From: a virus
Strand: one strand, 5' to 3'
DNA: 36,262 nucleotides
IMG/VR virus record: IMGVR_UViG_3300000117_000022
Location: 20,577-56,838 of that record
In this document: in pieces, positions 13,717-24,800 of the stretch
How positions within the stretch are numbered: the first letter of the stretch is position 1
Layout of the letters: the number at the start of each line of letters is the position of its first letter
Program-made: the position numbers and the translations under genes
The notes under the pieces: generated by a model
Databases searched by the model: none
Told to the model about the DNA's origin: nothing
What the model saw: the letters and a program-made list of their open reading frames with translations, nothing else

Positions 13717-16700
13717 TATGCAAGTGCTAAACACCTAAGAGCAGATACCAATGGTACTACTGAAGTGTTTGTTCCTTGTCCAACTATTTTAACTGCAAAT
13801 GCACTGAACTCGGGTAAGTTCTCTGCAGTAAACTCATATTCTTTAAAGTTTCTTGCATCTCTTTCTGTAGTTATGTCGGGTGAACCATCTGTATTGAAGT
13901 ATCTCCAATCTAGTTCATCAAAAGGTGTTGAATCATCATTTGATAGCACTTTATACATAACCTTTAAATCTGTAGTTGGTGGTCTAAAGAAATCTGCAAT
14001 AACCTTAACGGATGATGCAGGAGTTTTTAGATTTACCTTTCTAGTACAATATATCATTGCATTATTGTCTGCATCACTTTCTGTAGATGATACATAGTCA
14101 CTTGCAATTGCTAGGTCACTAGAACTGTTGATTTGATTTAATCTGTTTCCAATAGCAATCACACCAATGGTTGATACATCTACAACTGGTGAAATGTTAT
14201 TATTGAACGACTGCATTTGTAATACAGTTGTAAATGATTTACCACCACTCATTTCGTTTGTTTCATTTATTGATGATGCAACCATACTTGGGAAACCTAA
14301 GAATGCATTATCATTCAAAGTGATAAAGTCATTATCAAGTCTCTTAGTATATGCAGTTCCGTTTATGTATGCTTCGGGTGAAGTTGCAGGAGTCAAGTTT
14401 ACTGATGAGACAATTCTTGTTCCTTCAACTTGTGTACTTGGAATCATTGTATGTAATGAATCAAAGTAGTAATCTCTTGATGAAGTTGCAACACTTCCAC
14501 CACCTAGTGTATTATTGTCTGCAGTATATCCTGCTTTTAAATCAAATGCTGATAAGTCGGGAATTACTGTAAATGAATCTATAGAAATATTTGCAATTGC
14601 AGTAAATGTTGAATTGATAGAATCTACTGGAATACCACCTAGTGTCTCTCCAATAGAATCAATAGCAATAGTTGCATCTGCAGTTCCACCATCAAAGTTT
14701 GTTATGGTTAATGAATCTGATGTAGTATAATTACTTCCAGTTCCACTAATAACACATGATGATATAGCATTATCTGTAACAACAACATCAACTGTACAAT
14801 CTACTCCACTTCCAGTAGTAGTAGTTGCAACATTAGTATAAGTTCCGTTTACAGGTGTTCCTGATACTACTGGTGTTCCAATAGTCAATACAGCACCACT
14901 CTTATCTCCAACTACACCTGCTACAGTCGTATTGGATGATGTGCTATACATTCCATGAAAATAGTTTATCACTCTTACATAGTTTTGTCCACTAAATGTT
15001 TCAATTGGATTATTCTGTAATGTATGCACTGGTAATGTGTCATTATCAAATTTAAGAAGAGGTGTCTTAGTAATATCAAAACGACATTTCTTAAGATTAA
15101 ATTTCAAGTCATCAGTTTGTTCTGCAGTCCATGTGGATGCATTCTGAGACATGAACAATGAACCAGCATATGGTTGTCCTGCAATTGTTTGTCCTGTTGC
15201 AAGGTCTGTTTCACCCATTCTTGAAATAAACACATTGTATTCATTTGAATTTGAGTATACAACAAAACACATCTCTTGGTTTTGTTTTAGATACACTGGT
15301 GAATCAAATGTAAATGTTGTTGCAACAGAACCATCTGTTGAAGTGTTAACTTGTGAAGGTGTCTTAGTTGCAATAGAGAATGGCATGACCAACTGGCCAG
15401 GATATCCGTTTACCATATTTCTGATTTCTACAGATACAGGTAGTGTTGCATCCTTTGTTTCAAAGAACACATCTATTGAAGATACAAACATACCACCGTT
15501 TGATTCTACCATGAATGATTGTGCAAGAGGGTCTCTCCATCTTGGTTCCATATCCTCCATGTCAAATCTCATCTCAAAATCTTCAAACCTTCTTCTTCTA
15601 CCAATACCTATAAATGGAGGTAATGGTGGTTCAATCGGCAATGGTGGAAGACTAACTGGAGGTAGTATTGGAGACGAAATAGGTGGGTCTATTATTACTG
15701 GTGGAACAATATCAATAGGTATAATAGGTGCAGTAGCATCAAACACTTCAGTATTCAACATCTCACCTCTTCTTGTTATTGTTCTTTCACCAGTTGTAGA
15801 ACCAGTTATAACTCTTGCATTTCTTGTTGATACAACTTCAGTTTGTGAAGATTGTAATAACCCTTGTGCTTGATATATTTCAGTTCCACTTGAAGGTGGA
15901 TTACTTAAGTTATAGAAACTTGAAGTTATTTTAACTTCTCTCATTCCTGTTGGGAATCTTTGTCTATCTGTATTAGGTAAATCAAAGTATGCACGAAGTC
16001 TTCCGTTTCCATCTGTTTTTAAGAATGATGTTGCTGTTGTTCCACCATCTTGTGAATATGTTGCACTAAATGGTCTAGTGTATTCATCCACTCTCATGTT
16101 GTCAAAGAACACATAGTGGTTTGTATTTGGTTTTAAGTTATCTGCATCAATCTCAATTGTTCTAGCACGCATGAATGGTATAAGTGTTACACTTACTACT
16201 CTATCGTTTCTTGTTTCTACAAAGTCTTCTACTACACTTGTTGTGACACCAGTTCTTGTTTGTGTTTCAACTGTTTCTGTAATTTCTCTTGTGATTTGTT
16301 GTCCAGCAATCCATTCACCACCTTGTGTTGGGTCTCCATTCCATGAGCCATTAGAAGTTGATTCGACTTCTGATGAAACTTGTGTAGGTTCTCCAACCCA
16401 TGTTGTCTGCCATGAGTTCCAAACTGTTCCAAGTGCATTGTCATTCAATGCTTGAATTGCATCAAAGTTTCCTTCTCTGTTAATTCTTACTTCGGGTAGT
16501 TGGTCTGTATCTTGCCAGACATCTGTGCCTGGCGTTAACTTAATATTTCCAATAAATGCAAATACATTGTATGGGTTTACATTGATTGTTCTAGATGCTT
16601 TATCTTGATTTACAAAAGATGATTCACTAAATGGTAGTGTTATCAAATCTCCAGTTTTAGTATAACTAGATGATGTTGCAGTATTTAAAGATATGTCAAA

Positions 16701-19700
16701 GAACTGTTGATATGATTTAGGTCTCATTGCACCTAGTTTAGTATCTATAGCAATATTGTAATCGGGATGGTTAACATCTCCAACTCTATGTCCTCTGAAG
16801 TTATCTACTAAGAAACCTGACTTAAATCTATCTAGTCCATCTGTATCTAGTATCTGTTTTGTTTGTGTATCTTTCTCTAATAGAGATAAAGAAGTAATTC
16901 TTTCTAAGTTTGTGACTCTGTTATTAATTCTTGCCACATCTTTCATTGTAAATCTTCTATGGTCTTGTGACCTAACTCTAATGTTAGAGAGATTTAAGGT
17001 ATATGGTGGAACATAAAGTTCAAATAATTCTATTGACTCATCAACTCCTTTTGGTTTAGCAGGAGTTAGACTTGGTGTTCCAACTGAAGTTTGAAAACTT
17101 CCTGATTTATGTAAGAATACTTTATCGTATCTTCCAACAAAGAATGAAATGTCTCCAACAAAACTTGAACCAGTGACTGGTGTGTCTGTTGCATTAGCAC
17201 CAGTTGAAGAAATACCTGTTCTACTTCCTTCAAAGTTTCTACCAGTAGTATAACCAAACGGTGCAAATTGAGCATCTGTTGATAAGTTTACTGGACTTGT
17301 TGGGTCTTGTGCATTATTACTACCGAATGTAGATGTACCAAGTATTTGACCACAAACTGGTCTGAAGTCTAGTGAATCTGAAAGTTCGAATGTTCCATCG
17401 GGTTCTAAACCACCCAAGTCAACTTTGTTTGGTGAGTAAACTGGAATATCTCTATAGTCTATTGATGCATATGATTCAACATCAAAGAAGTCTCCACTTC
17501 CTGATGGTGTAAAGTAATCGAAACAAATCAATATAGGATTTGAAGGTTTAGCAGAACCAGTCTTAAGTGTAATTTTTCCTAAGTCATAGAAACCATCTCT
17601 CTGACCATTGTCAAAGAAATATCTAGATGTTATGTTTGATGACCCTTGAGATACATTACTTAATGTTGCAACTGCTTTAGATGTTTGACCAACAACTGTT
17701 TCTGCATCTACAAATGTTCCTGATACATAATAGAAGTATGTTGTTCCACCTGTTGTTATTATTATACCATGTGCATTAGATGTTTGTCCAATAAATTTTT
17801 CATAGTTTACAAATGTCCCACTAGACACTGTAAATGTTGCACTAGGTGGTAGAGGTGTTGTTCCTCCAACTCCCTCATAGATTCCTCTGATTTTAAATGT
17901 ATCTGCAACACCTAACGATATTTCTCTATCGTCATATGCAGTACCATATTTTCCACCAGCACTTCTTGCAGAACCAACTTTAAGTAGTCTTGCAGGTCTT
18001 ATTGTTTTGTCTCTGTTAACTGGGTCGGTAATTGTGATAGTAGAAGTGACTCTAAGAACTGCACCATTATCAGCAGAATCAAATCCTGTCAATGTTAATG
18101 TCTGACCTGAACCTGAAGATTGTGGTGAACCACCAAAGTCTTCTACATTTAGAAGGTCTCCTTGTGCATAACCTGTTGCAGCTTCTATAACTGCAATTGT
18201 AAAGTTATCTGTATTCTTTGCACCGAATACTCCATTTGAACCAGTTGATAATTGGACTTCGTTAGATGCAACGGTTACAACTTCTTGTCTTCTTACTTGA
18301 ATAGACTCTGCAGTATGTGTTGAAATCCAATCTCTTGGCCATGATGATATTGCAGCAGTTTGGTCTTGGTCAAAGATTCTAACTCTTCGTCTTGTTGCAT
18401 TTCCACTAAATGTGGTCGTACCATTACCTGTTAATGTTAAACTTAAATCATTGGTGACAGATGCAACAACATTTTCATTACCTGCTTGGTCAACAATGAT
18501 ATCACCTTCTTTTAATTCAGTCAAGTACTTAGTTCCAAAACCAGTCACTGCAGTACTACCTGAAGACATAGTTAAAGAACCTGTTAGTGTTCTATCTGAA
18601 TCTGCAACTAGGTCTGCAGTAAATATTTCTCTGTTTGTGTTCTTAGCAGTTTGTGTAATTGACCTTGCACGGTCAACATTGTAAGACCTAACTGCAGTCA
18701 CTGTTGTTGTACCTGAAGTGACACCTTCTGTTGTAATTGAATTTCCAATTGCAAATGTCCCTACAACATCATGTACAAACAATTCAGCACCATCCGTATG
18801 TGATACGATTGCAACTGCACCACTGTTAGAGACAACTCTATCTCCTGTAGTAAATGTTCCACTTAGTGTACCACTAATTCTAGTGAACATCTTAATATCA
18901 AACATATACAAGTTAAATACAGATGCATTTGTGTACACATCACTTGAATCTGAACCAGTGTCCAAATCAATGTTTCTTACTCTTGCAGTTCCAATTTGGA
19001 ATGTTGTTGGTTTTGTACCTGCTGAAGATATAGATGTATTCCATAATTCACATGGTGCAAATGGAGACATTGCATCGTCTCCTGCTTCATTACCAAACTC
19101 GGGTAATGAATGGATGTTCTTAACTTTTAATTTATTTCCTAATCTAATAGGTGTATTTGCATTATCTAAAGAAACTGTAGTTCTTGCTTTTGAGAAAGGT
19201 ATTGTTGTAGTTCCAACTTTATCAATCTCATAACCTTTAACATATGCTTTGCCTGGCGATACTTGCATTACAAATTGACTCTCATCTCCACCTTGGGCAG
19301 ATGCATAGAAACCTCTATTGGTACTATCGTCTAAATGTTCTCTTAAACTATGTGTAAATTGGTTTACAACAAAATCACCGTTTGCATCAAATGTTCGTCT
19401 AGCAAGTGTGTTCTCTATTTCATTGTACATTGGTCTATTGACTTCTAATTCAATAATACCATTATTAACTCTCATTGTTTCAACAAAGTCTGAGTCATCA
19501 GTAGTAGTAAGTGCATACTTACTTAATGTTAATGCAATTGATAATCTATCAGCACCTGGCGCATTTTCATTAGTAGTTCCTGTTGCATTATCATTCAACG
19601 AAGAATCTGTTGCTGAATCAACTGAAGATTCAACAATAGTTAATCCAACTCTATACGAAGGTGTTCCACTATACTTTTCTAGTATTAACTCTTGTGCAGG

Positions 19701-20321
19701 AACCTTAATAAAGAATCCTCTTATAAAGATAACACCTTCTGATATATTTGCAATAGATGCTAATCCGTTAACACTATTGATTGTTGTTTCTGTTCCAACT
19801 GTGAACTCATTATAGTTGGTTGTATTAAGTGCAACAACACCATCTCCATCTACGGTCACTTCTTGCAACTCTTCTGCAGAACTGAATGTAAATGAGTTTG
19901 ATGTATCTGTTCCTTGTGATTGGTATTTAACAAATAGTGTTAAAGAATCATCTGTAGTTTCTGCAGATGAAGTTATAACCTTTGCAACAACTCCTGTTGT
20001 TTTACCTTTAAGAAACTTTCCATGGAATGATTGTCTGTAAGTTTCTACATTTGTATCACCTAGTGCATTTGGATTTGCAGAATTAACTTTAACATAGTAT
20101 AGTTCCATGTTAACATCAGTCTGAGCTCCTTGAACAATAGAACCCTCTTTAAACATATGACCACCAAATCTTTCAATCTGATTTTGTAGTATAGATTGTG
20201 ATTGGATTAATTCTCTAGATTGTAGAGCCCTACCTGCACGATATAATACTTTGTGAAAATTTTTATCTTCACTATAATCATCGTAATATGGGGATACATT
20301 TAAATCAGTTTTTTCAGCCAT
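13716..20321 (-). CDS. Giant DUF4815-type virion structural protein (2201 aa)
   Basis: The N-terminus (DLNVSPYYDDYSEDKNFHKV, then RALQSRELIQSQSILQNQIE) is the signature of the DUF4815 structural proteins of T4-like marine phages. Residues about 510-560 and 890-950 contain the G-x-F-x-x-G-[DE]-x-[VI] module also found in gp53 and the 1174-residue protein. Residues about 1590-1625 are proline-rich (SPILPPVSLPPLPIEPPLPP) and are followed by a basic/acidic stretch (GRRRRFEDFEMRFDMEDMEP), which looks like a hinge. DPLAQSFMVESNGG follows, a recurrent motif of this family. Residues about 1800-1880 hold a NGTYTNVA...ISSCVISG module shared with gp8. It is probably a large baseplate or fibre-anchoring protein. 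TAGGAAA precedes the ATG by 5 bases. Confidence 0.9.
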   Translation of the reverse strand: MAEKTDLNVSPYYDDYSEDKNFHKVLYRAGRALQSRELIQSQSILQNQIERFGGHMFKEGSIVQGAQTDVNMELYYVKVNSANPNALGDTNVETYRQSFHGKFLKGKTTGVVAKVITSSAETTDDSLTLFVKYQSQGTDTSNSFTFSSAEELQEVTVDGDGVVALNTTNYNEFTVGTETTINSVNGLASIANISEGVIFIRGFFIKVPAQELILEKYSGTPSYRVGLTIVESSVDSATDSSLNDNATGTTNENAPGADRLSIALTLSKYALTTTDDSDFVETMRVNNGIIELEVNRPMYNEIENTLARRTFDANGDFVVNQFTHSLREHLDDSTNRGFYASAQGGDESQFVMQVSPGKAYVKGYEIDKVGTTTIPFSKARTTVSLDNANTPIRLGNKLKVKNIHSLPEFGNEAGDDAMSPFAPCELWNTSISSAGTKPTTFQIGTARVRNIDLDTGSDSSDVYTNASVFNLYMFDIKMFTRISGTLSGTFTTGDRVVSNSGAVAIVSHTDGAELFVHDVVGTFAIGNSITTEGVTSGTTTVTAVRSYNVDRARSITQTAKNTNREIFTADLVADSDRTLTGSLTMSSGSTAVTGFGTKYLTELKEGDIIVDQAGNENVVASVTNDLSLTLTGNGTTTFSGNATRRRVRIFDQDQTAAISSWPRDWISTHTAESIQVRRQEVVTVASNEVQLSTGSNGVFGAKNTDNFTIAVIEAATGYAQGDLLNVEDFGGSPQSSGSGQTLTLTGFDSADNGAVLRVTSTITITDPVNRDKTIRPARLLKVGSARSAGGKYGTAYDDREISLGVADTFKIRGIYEGVGGTTPLPPSATFTVSSGTFVNYEKFIGQTSNAHGIIITTGGTTYFYYVSGTFVDAETVVGQTSKAVATLSNVSQGSSNITSRYFFDNGQRDGFYDLGKITLKTGSAKPSNPILICFDYFTPSGSGDFFDVESYASIDYRDIPVYSPNKVDLGGLEPDGTFELSDSLDFRPVCGQILGTSTFGSNNAQDPTSPVNLSTDAQFAPFGYTTGRNFEGSRTGISSTGANATDTPVTGSSFVGDISFFVGRYDKVFLHKSGSFQTSVGTPSLTPAKPKGVDESIELFELYVPPYTLNLSNIRVRSQDHRRFTMKDVARINNRVTNLERITSLSLLEKDTQTKQILDTDGLDRFKSGFLVDNFRGHRVGDVNHPDYNIAIDTKLGAMRPKSYQQFFDISLNTATSSSYTKTGDLITLPFSESSFVNQDKASRTINVNPYNVFAFIGNIKLTPGTDVWQDTDQLPEVRINREGNFDAIQALNDNALGTVWNSWQTTWVGEPTQVSSEVESTSNGSWNGDPTQGGEWIAGQQITREITETVETQTRTGVTTSVVEDFVETRNDRVVSVTLIPFMRARTIEIDADNLKPNTNHYVFFDNMRVDEYTRPFSATYSQDGGTTATSFLKTDGNGRLRAYFDLPNTDRQRFPTGMREVKITSSFYNLSNPPSSGTEIYQAQGLLQSSQTEVVSTRNARVITGSTTGERTITRRGEMLNTEVFDATAPIIPIDIVPPVIIDPPISSPILPPVSLPPLPIEPPLPPFIGIGRRRRFEDFEMRFDMEDMEPRWRDPLAQSFMVESNGGMFVSSIDVFFETKDATLPVSVEIRNMVNGYPGQLVMPFSIATKTPSQVNTSTDGSVATTFTFDSPVYLKQNQEMCFVVYSNSNEYNVFISRMGETDLATGQTIAGQPYAGSLFMSQNASTWTAEQTDDLKFNLKKCRFDITKTPLLKFDNDTLPVHTLQNNPIETFSGQNYVRVINYFHGMYSTSSNTTVAGVVGDKSGAVLTIGTPVVSGTPVNGTYTNVATTTTGSGVDCTVDVVVTDNAISSCVISGTGSNYTTSDSLTITNFDGGTADATIAIDSIGETLGGIPVDSINSTFTAIANISIDSFTVIPDLSAFDLKAGYTADNNTLGGGSVATSSRDYYFDSLHTMIPSTQVEGTRIVSSVNLTPATSPEAYINGTAYTKRLDNDFITLNDNAFLGFPSMVASSINETNEMSGGKSFTTVLQMQSFNNNISPVVDVSTIGVIAIGNRLNQINSSSDLAIASDYVSSTESDADNNAMIYCTRKVNLKTPASSVKVIADFFRPPTTDLKVMYKVLSNDDSTPFDELDWRYFNTDGSPDITTERDARNFKEYEFTAENLPEFSAFAVKIVGQGTNTSVVPLVSALRCLALA

Positions 20322-20333
20322 AGTTTCCTAACT

Positions 20334-20341
20334 TGTTTATA
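20334..20341 (-). promoter_or_regulatory. Weak late-promoter variant (TATAAACA)
   Basis: TATAAACA on the minus strand, 12 bases upstream of the ATG at 20321. It differs from the consensus by one base (T to C at position 7) and follows the hairpin at 20354-20369. Confidence 0.35.
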
Positions 20342-20353
20342 ATATTGAATGTA

Positions 20354-20369
20354 GAGGGGATGACCCCTC
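20354..20369 (-). terminator. Strong short hairpin after gp8, possible terminator
   Basis: GAGGGG and CCCCTC form a 6-bp GC-rich stem with a 4-base loop, 5 bases after the gp8 stop at 20374. The downstream RNA is AU-rich but has no proper U-run, so it may be a weak terminator or a processing hairpin. Confidence 0.5.
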
Positions 20370-20373
20370 ATGA

Positions 20374-21834
20374 TTACATTTCAATAATTAATTTAATATC
20401 TTCTATTTGGTCTGCAGCTCTTGTCACTGCACCTCTATTCTCAACATACATCACTTGACCTGAGTATTTTTCAACTTCAGGGAATGAAGAATCAACTGCT
20501 GAGATAGTTCCTATTGTGGTACCACCAACATATACAGTATTTGAACTGACAAAGTTTACATATCCACCCTCACTATTTGCTTGAGGAATATGGGATACGA
20601 CATTACCAGTAATTGAGATAACTCTTGATACTGCAACTCCACTTCCATCTGAGTTTGCATTTAAAATAATGTCATCAACACTAAGACCAACAACACTTGA
20701 AAGTGTCATCTTGTTGTATGCAGCCAATGTTGGAGATGTTGATACAGTTGTTGTACCAGCATTGAATGGGTCTTGTAAAAGTCCGATTCTTCTGAAATCA
20801 TTGTCTGTTGGGAAATCGCCTGAACCTTCACCGAACTCTAATCTAGAGTTAACGATTACATAGTTTCCACCAAGTTCTTGGATTGGGTCTGCACCGTGTC
20901 CGATTAATGGTGATATAATAGGTTTTGCAACCCCACCACTACCTGAACCAATACCTGATATATTTGCAATATCAATTGATGCACGTTTATATCCAGTTCC
21001 TGCAGCAGTTATGTTTACATATGAAATTGCACTCGAAGCTACAACCACTGTACATACACCACCTGAACCATCTCCGTCTATTGCAACTGAAGTATATGTT
21101 CCATCTGTATAACCTGAACCACCTGCTGTCACTACTACATGGTGAACTCCTCCGTCCACTGCAGAGTTCTCAACATCCCATTGTGATGTTCCGTCATCAG
21201 AAGCAGCAGTTCCTAATGCACCCGAAGTACCATCAATTTCTGTTTGAGCACCAATTGTTTTAACTGGTATAAAGTCGTTTGTTACAAATTTGATTGTTTC
21301 TGAAGCAGAAACAGTATACATATATTTCCAAATATAACCACGTCCTGTAGCTGCATCTGTATCTGAAGTCTCTACTAATGCAGTTGCAGAAGTTCCAGTT
21401 GGTTGAACTGTTGAGTTAACAACAACACCTGAAGAATTTCTTCCAGTTCTGATACACTTGTATACATGATACTCGTCTGTTATTACAAAAAATCTTGAAT
21501 CGTAAAGATTGTTTGATGATGTTGCAGGAGAAGTATTACTTGCACTATAGTCATGTGCATACTCATCATACTTAGTACTTCCTGTTATGTCATAATCATA
21601 TCTTGTTAACCCGTGAGATACATCTGAAGAACCAACTTTCTTCAATGCTAACATATCAGAATATGAATCTATTTCTTCTCCAACTGCATTTGCAGGTGAA
21701 GGTGGGGATGTGTCATCTGCCCATGGGTATGGACGACCTATGAATATATATGATGAAGAGGCACTCTCTCCAAAGTCTTCTTTGAATTGTTTAGCATTAT
21801 GTATTCTAAACTTTTCGGTAATAATTGCTGCCAT
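20374..21834 (-). CDS. gp8: Baseplate wedge protein gp8
   Basis: Several points match T4 gp8 in order. The start AIITEKFR corresponds to T4 AIVTSKFR, SYIFIGRPYPW to ITFGRSEPW, and VYKCIRTG to VYRCLDVP. GYIWKYMYTVSASETIKFVT corresponds to GYVWEYLFEIPPDVSINRCT, and the end GQVMYVENRGAVTRAADQIE to GEMIYMENRPPIIMAMDQTE. At 486 residues it is longer than T4 gp8 (about 334). The extra length includes an inserted GSGYTDGTYTSVAIDGDGSG module at about residues 228-295. gp8 is part of the baseplate wedge and binds gp7 and gp10 in T4. The ribosome site TAGGAG is 8 bases before the ATG, and an exact TATAAATA lies 28 bases upstream. Confidence 0.92.
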   Translation of the reverse strand: MAAIITEKFRIHNAKQFKEDFGESASSSYIFIGRPYPWADDTSPPSPANAVGEEIDSYSDMLALKKVGSSDVSHGLTRYDYDITGSTKYDEYAHDYSASNTSPATSSNNLYDSRFFVITDEYHVYKCIRTGRNSSGVVVNSTVQPTGTSATALVETSDTDAATGRGYIWKYMYTVSASETIKFVTNDFIPVKTIGAQTEIDGTSGALGTAASDDGTSQWDVENSAVDGGVHHVVVTAGGSGYTDGTYTSVAIDGDGSGGVCTVVVASSAISYVNITAAGTGYKRASIDIANISGIGSGSGGVAKPIISPLIGHGADPIQELGGNYVIVNSRLEFGEGSGDFPTDNDFRRIGLLQDPFNAGTTTVSTSPTLAAYNKMTLSSVVGLSVDDIILNANSDGSGVAVSRVISITGNVVSHIPQANSEGGYVNFVSSNTVYVGGTTIGTISAVDSSFPEVEKYSGQVMYVENRGAVTRAADQIEDIKLIIEM

Positions 21835-21862
21835 TTTAATCTCCTACGATTATTTGTAATAC

Positions 21863-21870
21863 TATTTATA
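21863..21870 (-). promoter_or_regulatory. T4-type late promoter (TATAAATA)
   Basis: TATAAATAGTATTA on the minus strand, 28 bases upstream of the gp8 ATG (21834). The same 14 bases occur at 28280-28287 (minus) and 33602-33609 (plus). Confidence 0.78.
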
Positions 21871-21873
21871 ACA

Positions 21874-24800
21874 CTATGCAGACTTTATATATGCACTAAA
21901 TGTTATATTTGTTCTTTTTCTTTCATGAGAGTCGAACTCACTCATGTAATGATTTGGGAAATAGGTTTCTAAGTCTGAAATTCGTAGTCCCTCGGGATTT
22001 GATTCTTCACTTAGCATACTTCCAGTTCCATCTTCTAATAATAAGTCATCTGCATCAGTCTCATCTTTAAGATAATATGATATATCATAGACTTGTTGTC
22101 CTGTAATTGTATTTAGGGTTCTATAAGTTGAGCCGAGAGGTACAAAGGACGAGATACCACTTTCTGATAATCCCTCTTGCATAAATGCAGTTGAATCTTC
22201 ACCTATAATTCTATCCCCATCTTCAAAGTATATGCCACCATCAATTTGTAGGTTTCTTTCTGAAACAAAATAACCTACATGGTGAACAGGAACACTTGCA
22301 TCTTCTAAATTAATTATATCCACTCCGTCTTCTGTAATGATTCTCTCACCTTCAGTTCCTTGGAAGTACACATTTTCAGTTAATCTAGGTTCAAACTTTA
22401 AATAGTTTGGAGTATCTTCCAATTCTATCAATGAACCATCTTCCATAAGAAGTGTTTCTTCTCCTGCTTCCCATAATTGAAATATTTTACCTTTATCTGC
22501 AGGTCTTCTTTCTGTACTTCTAACTAGATAACCATTATCTGCAGAGTCTAATGAAAGAACTGTAGGGATGCCATCATGTGAGTGTAGACCAACTTGTGTT
22601 GTTCCAAGTGCATGAGATTGGATGATATTAATATTGATATGTCTGTTTCTATGAGATGAGTCTCCATATTCAGTATAAGGTTCTGTTATTGAACCACCTG
22701 TTCTTGGGTCTGTTCCTATACTTGGAATACCTGCATCTTTTAGTTCTGCAATTGTGACTGGGTCTATTTCAGAAGATAGTGTGTAAATCTCTATTTCTCT
22801 CATAGAGTTTGTGAATGGAGTTGGGACACCTAATACAGCATTAGTCGGAATAATAACTGTTGGTCTAAATCTAACTTGGTCTTCTACAGTTGTATCAATT
22901 GTATTTTTGATTGCAACCTCACCAAAGAAGATGTGTCCTGCAGGGTGAAGTAAATCTTTAACGATACCTCTCCACTTGTTAATTGATTCACCGACCTTGA
23001 CAACATATGAATGGGTCTGATAGAATTTACCATCTTGAACTCTTGATGCACTTGCATCAATTGTACCATAATCTCCAACCATCTGTTCTTCGATTATACC
23101 CTCACCATTAAATAGTCCTCGTCCATCAAACTTATTGCTCTTCAATACTTTGAATGAATCACTGGCATTATACGTGACAACTTCGTTTTCAAAAAAATCA
23201 CCAACTAAAGATGTGTATGTTAAGATGTGTCTATCAATATCATATGAAACAACCTTTGCTGTAGACCCTGATATAACTCCTGTTAATGTTAAATCTCGTG
23301 TAAGTGTTGCACTAGGTGTACTAATAACCATTGGATGATGTGATGTTGTTGATACAACTCCATCTGCATCAAACATATTACCTTGGTCTTGTATATTGAT
23401 AGAAGAGACTCCACCAATAGTATCTGAGAATGCATACATCAATGCACCCGAACCACTTGTTATATTTACTTGTGTGTTGTTTCTCTCTGTCTCTGAGCTT
23501 CCACCTGTAATCAATTCTAAGTTTTGGAATGCACCAGTATCTGTTGGTAGTCTTTTAACTACTAGTCTTCTATTTTTTGTATCAATACTAGAAATAATAC
23601 CAGTAGCACCTGAAGTTCCACCAGTCACACTCTCTCCAACTAAGAATCCTGATAAGTCATTGAAGTAAATGTATCCGCCTGGAAATACTTTAGGTATTGA
23701 AGTGTATTGACCACCTGAAGTAATTTTAATACTCTTAATTTCACCTGTTGCAGTTTCATGATTGATAATACTACCATCTTCATACACTATGTTATTAAAC
23801 TCGGTGTATATGTTTAGTACTTGACCTGCATTTAGGCCAGACACTAAAGTCACTCTGTCATTTTTAGATGTGAACTCTGTAGTTCTAGTCATCTCTAAAC
23901 CATCTACAAACACTTGTATTGCACTGTCGTTGAAGAATACTAAGTCTCCTTTATCGTCAACTGAACCTGGCCCTCCAAATACTGTTTGGCCTGAAGTTGC
24001 AGTAAATTCCCATTCGGTGACTGCTGGTTTGTTTTGGTCTTTAGTTCCTTGTTCAAGTAGAATAGTATCATTGATTGAACCTATGATTGCCTCTCCACCA
24101 AAACCTTGTCCACCTTCAAAGATTATTAAATCTCCTGCAGAATAATCATCACCTGAAGTTTCAATCAGGATTTCTGTAATTCCACCCTCATGTAAACCAT
24201 TAACAACTGATAGACATTCTGTAGTATCTGTATCTGCTTTACCACCAACAATGTTTATCTTATCGTTTAGTGTATATAATGAACCAAAAGGTTTTAGTTT
24301 TGTTTCATATAATAATCCATATCCATCTTCTAATAGAATATCTCCATCATCATTATGTGCAACATAAGTAGAAGACCCAACTGTAATATCAGATATGATA
24401 CCATTGACTGTTGCAGTAAGTGCTGTTATTCCATCTCTGTCTAGAATAGTGACACTAGAACCTTTAGTAAATTCTCCTACATGATTGTTCATTATTTCTA
24501 ATGAGTATAATCCTGTTTCTGAATTATCAGTATACACATTTTCAATAATTGCTTGTGCAGTAATGGTTTTACCATCAATTGCATATTGTGTTATCTTATC
24601 GTTTGCTTCAGGAATACCTGAAGTCATTGTCAATCTCATTCTTCTTTGCTGAGAATAACCTGACTCACTTACATGAATCGTCTCATTGATTGGGTATCTT
24701 ATCTCAGCGTCTTGTGCATACAAGAGTCTCATTAAGAATTGTAATGACTCTCCAGTACCTTTCTTCTTATAAAGGTCTGTTATGTTTTTAATTGTTAAAC

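Noticed and set aside
13716-13734. Longer start (six extra residues, MFSTCI) for the 69-residue protein
   Set aside because: The ATG at 13716 overlaps the preceding stop by one base as at many junctions here and gives the family-like MKVEGH start.
15151-15873. Plus-strand open frame of 240 codons opposite the giant protein
   Set aside because: Shadow of the 2201-residue gene (proline/glycine-rich stretch read backwards); no start signals.
20354-20369. Confident rho-independent terminator after gp8
   Set aside because: The stem is good, but no T-run follows. It is kept only as a possible terminator.
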